Assembly: GCF_001577835.2 (NCBI RefSeq)
Contig: NC_029532.1
Coordinates: 744,001-808,000 of the forward strand
Direction of reading: 5' to 3'
DNA: 64,000 bases
Source of the DNA: Coturnix japonica
Taxonomy: Eukaryota > Chordata > Aves > Galliformes > Phasianidae
Part shown: positions 46,675 to 60,600 of the stretch, one piece after another
How positions within the stretch are numbered: position 1 is the first letter of the stretch
Layout of the letters: each line of letters begins with the position of its first letter
Program-made: the position numbers and the translations under genes
Notes under the pieces: model-generated
The model's database searches: none
What the model was told of the DNA's origin: nothing
Seen by the model: only the letters and a program-made list of their open reading frames with translations

Positions 46675-48052
46675 CGGAGAGACCGGAGGACCTGAACCTG
46701 CCCAACGCCGTCATCACCCGCATCATCAAGGAGGCGGTGGGTGCGGGACGGGCTGCGGGGCTGGGCCATACGGAGACCTCGCTGTCCCTCATAGATCCTC
46801 GTTGTGGGGTTGTGCTGCTCGTAATGCCTTACCTGAGGGCCGTGCTGAGCTCAGTGCCACAGCAGAACCGATATGTGCTCGGAGCAGCAGCTGACAGGCC
46901 TGGGTTTGGTTTCCAGCATCAGTTCACGGGTCTTTATTTGCTTTAAAGCATCAGTTCACAGCTCTTTATTTGCTTCCCAGCAGCGATTAACGGGTCTTTA
47001 TTTGCTTCCCAGCTGCCCGACGGGGTGAACATCTCCAAAGAAGCCCGCAGTGCGATATCCCGAGCAGCGAGTGTGTTCGTGCTCTATGCGACCTCATGGT
47101 AAGAGCTTGTTGTGTGTATAAGCTGCTGTTAGTAACTCAGATCTCTGCTGGTTGGGCTGGGGCTCGTTGCTGGGTGTGCATCCATCGTGTATTTTTGTGG
47201 CCCCCCTCTGGACACGTTTAGAACTGTAATAAAGAAGAGTGAATGATGGCAGTTATCCATTAACTCTTCTTGTTTTTGAGCAGTGCGAATAACTTTGCCA
47301 TGAAGGGGAAGAGGAAGACGCTGAATGCTGGCGATGTGCTCTCTGCCATGGAGGAAATGGAGTTCCAGCGGTTTATTGCTCCTCTGAAGGAATCCCTGGA
47401 AGGTATCGGCCTGTGACCCTATGGACGGAGCTGCCATAGCACCAAGTTCTGTTTGCTTACATCAGACAAGCAGCACTTAATTGTCTGTCCTGTAAAAACA
47501 AGACTTTGCAAAAAAGCAAGAGTTTGCAAATACTTCTTTGCTTGGCATCTTACACTGCAGCTTGTGTGGATGTTAATAATGTGCACCTTAACAGCTGGGA
47601 TAACATTTCACCACTGATGAGAACTGAGAAAGTCTTATCTGCTATCAGTCCCCTCTTAGGTCTGTGTAAGGGAAGTCGTAGGTGTTGCCTGCACATGTGA
47701 AATCCTGTGTCCTATTCAGCATTTATCTGCTGAAACTTCACCTGATTTCTCACGGGCTGGACAGCACAGCTCTAATAATAGGGGGAGCTGCTGCTGTGAG
47801 TTCATTAAGTGGACACTGGGCCCCAGCTGCTGTAGTGCTCACGTGGTGGAAACACCGGCTTGCAGGTTTTCACTCTTCTTTTTCTTTGTAGTTTACAGAC
47901 GTGAACAGAAGGGAAAGAAAGAAGCGAGAAAAGATAAAGACAAGAAGGCAGACTCAGAGGAACAAGATAAGAGCCGAGAAGATGATAATGATGATGATGA
48001 TGAAAGGATGGAGGAAGAAGAGCAAAATGATGAGGAAGAGGTGGACAACTGA
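46671..48052 (+). CDS. POLE3: POLE3, DNA polymerase epsilon subunit 3 (CHRAC17)
   Basis: Histone-fold protein that pairs with POLE4 in DNA polymerase epsilon and with CHRAC1 in the chromatin accessibility complex; nuclear. Four coding exons: 46671-46736, 47013-47098, 47284-47402, 47892-48052, together 143 residues (human 147). Starts [20 protein letters not shown]; the histone fold covers about residues 8-90, with [20 protein letters not shown] as helix 2 and [18 protein letters not shown] as loop 2 and helix 3. The tail is a lysine-rich run followed by the Asp/Glu-rich end ...EEVDN, as in human. The acceptor of exon 2 sits at the end of three tandem 32-bp copies (46917-47012), which is unusual. 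The 3' UTR runs to a poly(A) signal at 49005. Identification is certain. Confidence 0.97.
46917..47012 (+). repeat. Three tandem 32-bp copies, each an acceptor-like unit
   Basis: Copies 46917-46948, 46949-46980 and 46981-47012 share CTTTATTTGCTT and end TTTAAAG, TTCCCAG and TTCCCAG. A further TTTCCAG lies just before copy 1. The third copy provides the real POLE3 exon 2 acceptor; the second has the same AG end 32 bases upstream. Confidence 0.92.
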
Positions 48053-49010
48053 GCTTGCCAATGGGACATTCAGGGTTGGGTTTTGTTACTAGGGATATAA
48101 ATGTTGTAAAGAAATCTGGCCATGTCCCGTCTGGTTTCCAGTAGAGCTCTGTACTGTTCTTCTGGAATCTCTCTTTGGCTTTAGCCTGTACACAAAGGAC
48201 TTGGCTAAAGCATTTCTCATGGGTGCCTCACCTCCCTGCACGCAGGGGACTTGGCAGCTTCCCCAGGTGCTGAACAGACAGTAATGGGTCTGGTATTTTT
48301 ATGCTGGATTGACTCTGAAACAAAGGGAAAAAAGAGCAATGTCGGATGGCTCAGCACTGAAGTGACCTGGAGAACCTGAAAGAGCTTATGAATAAGCTCA
48401 CTCAACCAAGCGGAGAGCTGAATCCTGGCTCATTAACCCCTCAGGGTTTAGAGTCTACGTGATGATGTTGAGAGCCTTAGAAGCTGACTGTTCAAGCTCT
48501 AAGTGATGTTTTTCCCTTCGTTGTCTTGCATTCTGGCTGTGCCTTCTCTCCCCTGCTCTTTCACAGTGATGCTCTTTCAGCCTCACCAGCTGGATGCAGC
48601 ACACAGTACGAGGGTCAGTGAGCTGAATTCCTCCCCTCCATGAACCAGAATAATAACAAAAAAAGACTTGAAGGTGCTTCCAAAGTGAATCTATACCAGA
48701 AATGCTGTTTTGTGTCTTTCAAGCCCTTGGAGACAAAGAGGGAACTTTGATGAACGACCTTAAGCAAAGCTACCTGCAAAATTATGTCCGAGGAACAGCA
48801 AAAGGCTGCAGCAAGTGTGTGTTGTGCTGCAGCTGATGGTCTCAGCTCCTTCCCCTCCTCTGTGGAGCTGCAGCTCCTGCAGACAGGCTGCTGGGTGCTG
48901 CTGGGTGCTGCATTACTGGTTTCCTTCTATGTCTGGGGGCTTTATTCCATGTTATTGAGCTTTCTGGTACCTGTTGGGGTGTATCCCGTCCCGGACCAGG
49001 ATTTAAATAA
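48053..49010 (+). other. POLE3: POLE3 3' UTR
   Basis: About 960 bases after the stop without splice structure, closing at the AATAAA at 49005-49010. An 86-codon open frame inside it (from 48784) has a hydrophobic run but no recognised relatives and is probably chance. Confidence 0.7.
49005..49010 (+). terminator. POLE3: POLE3 poly(A) signal
   Basis: AATAAA, the first canonical signal after the POLE3 stop on this strand that I noticed. Cleavage is expected at about 49025-49035, only some 170 bases before the ALAD promoter elements. Confidence 0.7.
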
Positions 49011-49195
49011 AAGTTCAGATTCTTTACGGGTCTTGACTGGTTGATTTCCATGGTTAATCCATGAGCTGTTCGTGGTGTGAGTGCGTTGCGGTTCAGGTCA
49101 CACAGCGCCCACGAGCCAAATTCCCGCCACCGGGAGCGCGCCAAGACAAGCGCGCGCCAGCCCTTTCCCGCGCTCCGCCGCGCGAGACTTGTGAT

Positions 49196-49226
49196 ATGCA
49201 AATCAGGGGGGCGGGGCTATGCAAAT
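49196..49226 (+). promoter_or_regulatory. ALAD: ALAD promoter: two octamers around a GC box
   Basis: ATGCAAAT at 49196-49203 and again at 49219-49226, with GGGGGGCGGGGC between. Upstream is CpG-rich with an E2F-like TTCCCGCC. The non-coding ALAD exon ends 33 bases downstream. Twin POU sites beside an Sp1 box are not what a plain housekeeping promoter needs. Confidence 0.65.
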
Positions 49227-49259
49227 CTGGCTGTGTGCTGCGGCGGGAAGCGGCGGCAG
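49227..49259 (+). other. ALAD: ALAD non-coding exon 1 (3' part)
   Basis: CpG-island sequence ending CGGCGGCAG before a strong GTGAGC donor. No other donor nearby fits, and the ALAD start codon lies in the exon at 50999. The transcription start is not fixed; the left edge given is simply the end of the second octamer. Confidence 0.6.
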
Positions 49260-50998
49260 GTGAGCGCGGGGTCGCGGGTCTGAGCGCGGTTCGGCCGGTG
49301 CTGCGGGGTTATTGCGGGGAGTCGGGCGACACCGCACCGAGAGCGGCCCGCAGTGCCCGGATCGGCACGGAGCGTTACGGGGCCGGGAGGTGTCCATAGG
49401 GCCCGGCCCGTTGTGGCGGTGCTGCTCGGCCCCGGGGGCTCCGTCACCCACGGGCTCGGCGCAACCGCAGCGCCGCCGGGCGGGGGAGACGGTCGGGCGG
49501 GTGTCGGGGTGTGCGGGGCCCAGGGCGGCATCAAGGACGGACAGACCTTGGATAGAGCCGGGTTGTGCCCTTGGGACCGGGCGGGCACCGGGGGTTCGGT
49601 AACGGCGTGTGGCTGTGACGGGCCGGGGGGAGCTGAGGGAAAGATGTGTCTGGTTTGAGGTCCGAAGGGAAGAACACGTGGGGAAGGCACCGAGCAGAGA
49701 GTGCTGCCAACTGCTGTCACTGCATGTGTGAGCACAGCGCTTCCACATCCTATCTGCAAGATAAAACCCTTCTGAACACGTTGCCCTTTGTTGCTGACTG
49801 CTAATTAACCCGCCCTCATTAGTGTAGCTCCGTTGTGTCTCCTGGGAGCTCAGCTTTGTGCTTCAGCTGTGGGCGATGCCCCCCATTCCCTCCTTGCTGC
49901 CCTTAGAGCAGTGGCAGCATGGAGCAGCTTCCCCTATGGGGGCCCAGGGGCGGGGGTCCCCCAGCAGCGCTGTTATCTCCTCTGGACAAGCCGTCCCCGC
50001 TCCTGCAGTGCAGGCTGGGGCTGGTATCTGCCCCTGACAGCGCAGTGGGAGCTGCTGCCTCTGCTCCCAGCCATCCCCCTCCGTGGGATCAGAGCCTGGA
50101 GCATGTTCTGGACTCTCGAGGTGTCTGTGCTCACTGAGCCCTTTGTTCTGCTGCCTGGAGCTGCGCCCGGGCACTGCCGGCCTCCCAAGGGCTCTGCTGT
50201 GTGGGCATGGAGCGGGTCTGGGCCAGGACACAGCCTGTGTGTTCCACACTGTGAGCATCATCATGGTGCTTTATGGTCCTTTTATGTCATTGTGTAAGTA
50301 AGGGAGAGGTTGCTCCATCCCCAAGCCAGGGATGCACACAGCTTGGTTCAAGTGGGAGAGTCTGGTGCAGCTGAACAACTTGGCTCCGTGTTGGGATATT
50401 TGAAGGGTCTTTGAGCTTCTCCCAGTGTAACACATAGGAACGCCTCCAATTAACGTTTCCCGGAGGAATGGAGCCATGTCCTGCCCAGCTCTGCTGCTGA
50501 GCGTTGTGGTGAGGGCAAAGGGAGCGTGGTTTGGGTGAGCCAGGGCTTTGCTGTTGTGAAATGTACATGTAAATTGCCCAGTCACAAGACTATTAGTGAG
50601 GTGTGGAAGAAGAAAATACTGTTACGGGCACGTCCTGTGGCTGCGCAGGGCGGTGTGCAGCCTGCAGCTGATGTTAGCAGAGCAGGAATGGCATTTACTG
50701 GGTTATGGGGCGGAAGCTCCTGCTTCATCCCTGCAGCCTGGGAAGCAAATGCTCTGGGGAATGCAGTGCAGCTCCCAGCCGTCCAAGCAGAGCAGCATGT
50801 GGGGCCATCACGTTCTTTTTTCCCCATCTCACAGTCACCAGTTGAGCAGCAGCTGCGATTCCCAGTGAGCAGGGCTCGTTTCCTGTTCATCTCAGGCTGG
50901 TAACCTCCAGGGCAAGGATTTGATCTAGACATAAAGCAATAAAAGTCCTTCAGTGGCAGCCAGCCCCTGACCTCCTGCTTTTGTTCCTTCTGTTTCAG
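49260..50998 (+). other. ALAD: ALAD intron 1
   Basis: 1.7 kb between the non-coding exon and the first coding exon. Begins CpG-rich; holds the paired GATA motifs at 49750-49764 and a further TTATCT at 49975. In mammals an erythroid-specific second first exon lies in this intron; I could not point to its counterpart here. Confidence 0.6.
49750..49764. promoter_or_regulatory. ALAD: Paired inverted GATA motifs in ALAD intron 1
   Basis: CTATCTGCAAGATAA carries AGATAG on the minus strand and AGATAA on the plus strand, six bases apart. It is about 490 bases past the first exon, where mammalian ALAD has erythroid control. Confidence 0.45.
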
Positions 50999-51033
50999 GG
51001 TCTCTCTTCACCACCTCCCTGTGCATTCCCAGG

Positions 51034-55222
<4,189 letters not shown>

Positions 55223-55432
55223 GCGGGGGAGGAGCCGGAAGCACCGGGGGGAGCGGATCTGCTCGGCCCGTCCCGTCCCGGAGCTCGGCCCGGCCGGACC
55301 GTTCCCGTCCGCCCCCCGTTCCCCGCTCAGCTCCGGCCCCACATCGGGCTGATGCCCCCCAGGTGCCGGTGTCCGGTGCTGGCTCGTTCCCGTGTTCGCT
55401 GTCGGTCCCTTTCACCCCGCCCGCCCTTAGCG

Positions 55433-56149
55433 ATGCTCGGGCTGCGGCTCCTGACGTGGGACGTGAAGGACACGCTGCTGCGGCTCCGGCGGCCGGTGGC
55501 GCTGAGTTACGCGGCCGAGGCGCGGTGTCACGGCGTGGAGCTGCGGCCCGACGCGCTGAGCTGCTCGTTCCGCGCCGCCTACACGGCGCACAGCCGGCAA
55601 TACCCCAACTACGGGCTGGGCCAGGGGCTGAGCTCCAGGCAGTGGTGGCTGCACGTCGTTAAAGAAACGTTCCGGCTCGTCGGGGTGCGCGAGGAAACGC
55701 TGCTGGCACAGATGGCGGAGAACCTGTACCGGGATTATTGCAGCCCGAACAACTGGGAGCTGCTGCCGGGAGCCGCCCACACCCTGAGCCGGTGCCGGCA
55801 GCTCGGGCTGCGCATGGGGGTGGTGTCCAACTTCGACAACCGGCTGCACGAAATCCTGCAGCGCTGCCACCTGCGGCATCTCTTCCACTTCGTGCTCACA
55901 TCCGAGGCCGCGGGCGTCGCTAAACCGGACCCGGAGATGTTCAGGATGGCGCTGCGGCTCGGGGCGGCGCTGCCCGAACAGGCGGCTCATATCGGGGATG
56001 ATTACAGCAGGGATTATATGGCGGCACGGCAGGTCGGCATGCACAGCTTCCTGCTGCACAGCAACGGGCACAGCACGGAGCGCGATGTGCCGCCGGGACA
56101 CGTGCTGCCCACACTGAGCCACATCCTGACCGTCATCGATAAGGGATAA
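55433..56149 (+). CDS. HDHD3: HDHD3, haloacid dehalogenase-like hydrolase domain protein 3
   Basis: HAD-superfamily protein of the REG-2-like group, function unsettled. Single coding exon of 238 residues. Starts MLGLRLLTWDVKDTLLRLRR, matching human IRLLTWDVKDTLLRLRH; an in-frame upstream extension exists but is GC-rich and does not match the family. Motif I is DVKDT (Asp10), with Lys12 where phosphatases have the second Asp; motif II is VSNFD, motif III the lysine of AKPDPEMF, motif IV HIGDDYSRD. The cap region carries PNYGLGQGLSSRQWW. The same Lys is present in human, so it is a family trait and classical phosphatase activity is doubtful. It follows ALAD by 211 bases within one CpG-rich block; poly(A) signal at 56293. 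High codon GC fits the island. Confidence 0.97.
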   Translation: MLGLRLLTWDVKDTLLRLRRPVALSYAAEARCHGVELRPDALSCSFRAAYTAHSRQYPNYGLGQGLSSRQWWLHVVKETFRLVGVREETLLAQMAENLYRDYCSPNNWELLPGAAHTLSRCRQLGLRMGVVSNFDNRLHEILQRCHLRHLFHFVLTSEAAGVAKPDPEMFRMALRLGAALPEQAAHIGDDYSRDYMAARQVGMHSFLLHSNGHSTERDVPPGHVLPTLSHILTVIDKG

Positions 56150-56292
56150 CGGCGAGAGCTGCCCTTGGGAGGGAGCAGCGCTGCTGAGTGCTGACCCACT
56201 GCTGGGCTGGGGCTGCGTGCTGCTGTGTGGGGTAAGGAAAAGAAACAGAGCACAGAGAGGTGCTGCCCGCAGAGCAGGAGCGACATTCAGGC

Positions 56293-56298
56293 AATAAA
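56293..56298 (+). terminator. HDHD3: HDHD3 poly(A) signal
   Basis: AATAAA 144 bases after the HDHD3 stop. It is also the first canonical signal after the ALAD stop. Confidence 0.75.
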
Positions 56299-57688
56299 GG
56301 GCACCTGGCACACACAGAATTGTGCTGTTTTCTTTCCATGTGCTTCATATGGGGCGGGACCTGATGCTGCTGGAGCTGGGGAATGTACCTGGGTGCAGCA
56401 CTGAAAGCATTTCACTTAATGCTGCAGTGTCACAGGTTACTTAGATTTACCTATTACCAAGTTGATTCCAGCAGGAGGGATGGTGGGCTGATAGTTATCC
56501 CTTCTTAGACACGATGCCTGGAGAGTTATCAGGGACAGGCTGCCAGCAGAGCAGTCATTGCACTGTCTCTGTACACCTGGGGGAGCTCAGGTTTGTCACC
56601 TCACCAAGCAGCTCCCTGTGCCCTGGGGCTGGAAGCTGTCACAGCTTTGCCTCCCATGGGCAAAGTCTGGAGATGCAGAATTTCCCTTAGTGTAATTTAC
56701 TGCCAGCAGATTTAATCACTGATTTGGATACTGAGAAATAAAGAGAACAATTCTTAAACACCAAGGAAATGCGTTTCTTTCCTCTACCCAAGCTCAGTGT
56801 CAGTCCGACAGTTTTACTATCCATCAGCTGCCTGTTTTCACTGTAATATGCTCAGCCTCACCCAGCCCTAGGAACAAGCAGCTCCATTCACATCAATGCT
56901 AATGGCTCCTGTCTCGCTGCTCCTCTGCTCTGGGAGATGCTGATGTCCATGCGGGTGCTCCTGCCCTGTGTGGGTCACCCATGGGTGACAGCCCCAATTC
57001 ATGGTGTCCCTCCTCCTGCTGGGTCTCCTCTTTCCAAGTGTCTCCTACAACCTTCCACACCTTCTGCCACTTCTCTTTCATTTCTCCAAACAGCTCTTAA
57101 CCTTCACTCAAGGTTGAAATCATTTTCATTCCTGCAGCGTGGAGTGTTCTGTTGCCCACACTCCTCCCCATTGGAGCTGGAAAGAAGCCCTTGTTCTGAA
57201 GAGGAATCAAATGATTCGCTGGCAGAGCCAGGCGTTAAACACTGATCCCATGCCCCAGCTTTCACAGTGTTGCTCTCCCCACCTTGCACTTCCAGCTCTG
57301 TGCTGAGCAAACTGGGTTGGAGGGCCGAGGTCCTCCCTTGCTGACCTGGGCTCAGTGGGGGCTCTGCTCCCAGCCCTGACAACAGCATGGGAGCTGAGGG
57401 AGGGCTCCCAGGAGTCTTCATAAGGCACCGTGCTCCTGTAGGAGGTGTTTGGGGACTGACTTGGGTCTTTCCCAAAGGTCTGGGTCCTGGAGGGCAAACA
57501 TCATGTGCTCGGTCACCCAAAGGAGATGAAAGCCATTGTAAAACAAGAGAACAGATGTACAGGCTGAAGGCAGGTCTTTTCTGATCACTGTACATGCTGG
57601 TAGCCCAGTCTGGGCACGTGTCACCCCACGAAGGCACAGTGTGGTGTATACGGTCACTGTCCATACAGGTGTGTTTGCAGCCCACCTC
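56299..57688. other. HDHD3-BSPRY interval (convergent ends)
   Basis: The two genes converge here. A second AATAAA at 56736 could give a longer HDHD3 end, and the part next to 57689 should be the BSPRY 3' UTR. I saw no exon or mobile element. Confidence 0.55.
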
Positions 57689-60600
57689 TCACTGGCTGAG
57701 CGAGATGCTCTGATGTGCCACTGCAAAGACAGGGTAAAGCGGTGCCACAAAGGCCTCCCTGTGTGAGAAGAGGATGGTGCAGGAGTCGGGGTCGTAGAAA
57801 AGCACCTCCCCTCCATCGAGGTCAACCAACACGCCGACCTCAGCCGGAGCCCTGAGCAGATCCACAGGCTGGGGCTGACCGGCGTGCAAGAACCTGAACT
57901 CCTTGTCATAGCGTGAGAAGACCCAGGAGGCAGCGTTGAAACCCAGACGGGCTTCATTGCCGGGCCCCTTCCGTGGCAGTGAGCCGTAGCACACCCCCAG
58001 CTTGTAGGCACAGCTCTTCTCCACGCTGACCTTCCATGCGTGCAGCCCTGTGCGGAAAGACGCAGCAGCCAAAGCGTTGGGCCAGTGGTCGAACCGCTCG
58101 GGACCATCCGAGTCCAGCTTTGCTTTCCTGGCGCTGAAGGTCAGAGTTTTCTTGTCTTCGGACAGGCTCAGGTGGGGGCTGACAGTTTTCTCATCTATGC
58201 TGATTTCCTCAGAGCCTGGGAGAGATGTGAGCACACAGTGAGCCTTCACCACCCCAAGAACCACAGCCAGAAGCACCCCTACAGTGATAAGGGCTGCACT
58301 TATGTGCCACTTCCTAGAGTGGTGTGAGAAGGGACAGGAGAGAGCTCTGAGCCAGGGGCCCAATCCAGGCAGGAATCTGCACTCACTGCACTGAACAAAC
58401 ACACCAGAGGCAACAACCTGGGGTTCCTGTCCCATACAGACAGGCTGCCAAATGGTACGAAGGAGAGCAGTGATCCAAGCAGGGACTGGAATTACACCAA
58501 TTCCAACTCATGGCAGGGAGAAACCCAAACCCCAGCCCCGTCCCTGCAGCCTCCCTGACCTGCTCCTCCTCCCCAGGGTAAGGCAGGAGCCCGCCAGGAT
58601 GGCACCTGTGTGGGGAAACCAGCAAAGCTGGTACTGCAGGAACAAGGAGGGACGGGCAGAGGAAATCCCTGCCCTGCTACAAAGCACACGCAGCCCAACG
58701 TCATTCATCAGAACAGTCCGTCAGCCCTGAGCAGTTTGGAACAGCCTCAGGAGGTGGCACCAGGAATTGGATGAACCACAGCTGGTCTGTTTTGCTGTGA
58801 TGCAAGGACAGGTCCTTCATTCACAGCACAGAGGCAGCTCCCAGCCCTGTGGGGCCCACATGCTTTGCCCTGTGCCATCCTTCCCACACACACACACTCA
58901 GCAGCCCATGAGCGGGGTGTGAGCACTGAGTAACTGCACAAACATTTCCCCTGCCCTGTAAATCCCTAAGCCAAGGGAAAGGTGCCTGCGTGACTCACCC
59001 CTGCCCACTCCCAGGACAAGCAGTTTCCCTGCCCAGTGCCTTTCCTTGCCCTGCTTCCCCCACCCTCTCTCATTTATTTTATGCCCACAGCTGATGCAGA
59101 AATGGGGCTGGAGCAGGTGAACATTTTGCTGTGTGGGGCTGGGCTGCAGGAGGAGCTTGGCCACACGAAGCCCGTTCCTGCTTTATCAACCTCTGCCCAG
59201 CATTCAGCACCTGGCAGGATGAGGCCCCCAGATAACAAACCACTGGGCTGCCACTCCAGAGACACGATGGAATGGGCTGAGATAAGGTAATATGGCTGCT
59301 CAGTAGGTACGTGCACTCAGGGCCATCATACTGCACCCCAGGGCTTTAAAGGGGTTCAAAATGAGCTTGCAGAAATCCAAATGAGAAGGACACTGACCTG
59401 CCACGCAGCACAGAACCGCAGAGGCCCACAGCCGGTGCAGCAGCGGACTCTGAACACGCTGCTGATTAAAGTTTAACTTGGCAGACTCCTGAGGCTCTAA
59501 GATTCCCTCCGCCACCTCTGTCCTAGCAAAGAGACACAGCAGTTACTTAGAAATCGGGTGATTAACTGACAGGTGCTGAGAGGTGATGGCAGAGCCCTCA
59601 GGAAGGAGGGAGGGAAGAGCAGAGCTGTGTTGTGCTGCCTGCTGGGGGAAGGCAGGAGGTGCTGGGCAGGCTCGGAGAAGGGGTGAGGGAAAGCAGGAGC
59701 AGCAGGTACTAACCTCTCGAAGATGTCTTGTTCTGCATTCTGGGGACAAGGAGAGAAAGAGTCAGAACAGCTGAAATTCCCACATAGAGAACCCCAAACC
59801 CAGACCCACAGCAAAACAGGGACTCAGGGAGCACCGGCCGCCTTCCTGACCCACAGAAACAGCCCTGACCTCAGCCACCATCCAACATCCATTTCTTTGG
59901 CTGCGGTGCTTTTCACTCCTTGGCTCAGAAAATGAATGGGAACAGCTGAGGACGCTGCACCACCTGCACCTACAGCTCAGCTCTGGTGGCTGACATCTCA
60001 GACAGAGATCTATGCTGCACAACAGGACGGACCCCCAGGAAGGGCTGTGTGTGCTCCTAAGAACCTCATTTTTATTACCAGGGCAGCAGAGAGCTGACAG
60101 CCCAGTGTGACCTGCACCAAGTGGGCAGCACGACGCCCACCTAGAAACCTGGGGGGACTGTTGGGATCACCTGGAGCCCAATTCCAGCTGCCTGCTGTCA
60201 CCGCACACACCAATCAGTGCCATGATTCAGTCTGAGCATCCACAATGAAAAACAGAGGCTGTTTCTGGGCAGTCAGACCATGCCTTATATCTGGGATGGG
60301 TACTCACCACCAAGCCCTGGTCGTCCAGGTTGGTGATCACGTCCACCAGGTACGTGCGGAGGGCTGACAGCTTCTGCAGCGCCTCCGTCCAATGCTCCCG
60401 CTGTGTCAGGATGCTCTGCTGCGCCCGCTCCTCCTCGGCGTGCACCTCCTCCAGCAGCCGCTGCTCCTCGTTCTCACACACCTTCCCCACCAACATCAGC
60501 CTCTGGATGACCAGCTCTCGTGCGCTGTTGGCAGCGCCCTGCAGGGAAAGGAGGGAGGAGAAACAGCTGCAACCCGAATGAACAACAGCCCCCATCGGCT

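Noticed and set aside
48455-48520. TGATGATG ... CTGA spacing considered as a C/D box snoRNA
   Set aside because: Boxes are not at snoRNA spacing, there is no terminal stem, and the site is in a 3' UTR rather than an intron.
48784-49044. 86-codon frame with a hydrophobic segment after POLE3
   Set aside because: It lies within the POLE3 3' UTR, reads through the poly(A) signal and matches no family I know.
49203-49759. Proline- and arginine-rich frames of about 180 codons on the minus strand near the ALAD promoter
   Set aside because: CpG-island sequence with few stops; no conserved motif and no partner exons.
55427-56311. 294-codon minus-strand frame opposite HDHD3
   Set aside because: Antisense shadow of a GC-rich coding exon; the plus strand clearly encodes HDHD3.
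57104-58107. Overlapping minus-strand frames of 193 and 229 codons beyond the BSPRY stop
   Set aside because: Out-of-frame shadows of the SPRY exon and its 3' UTR.
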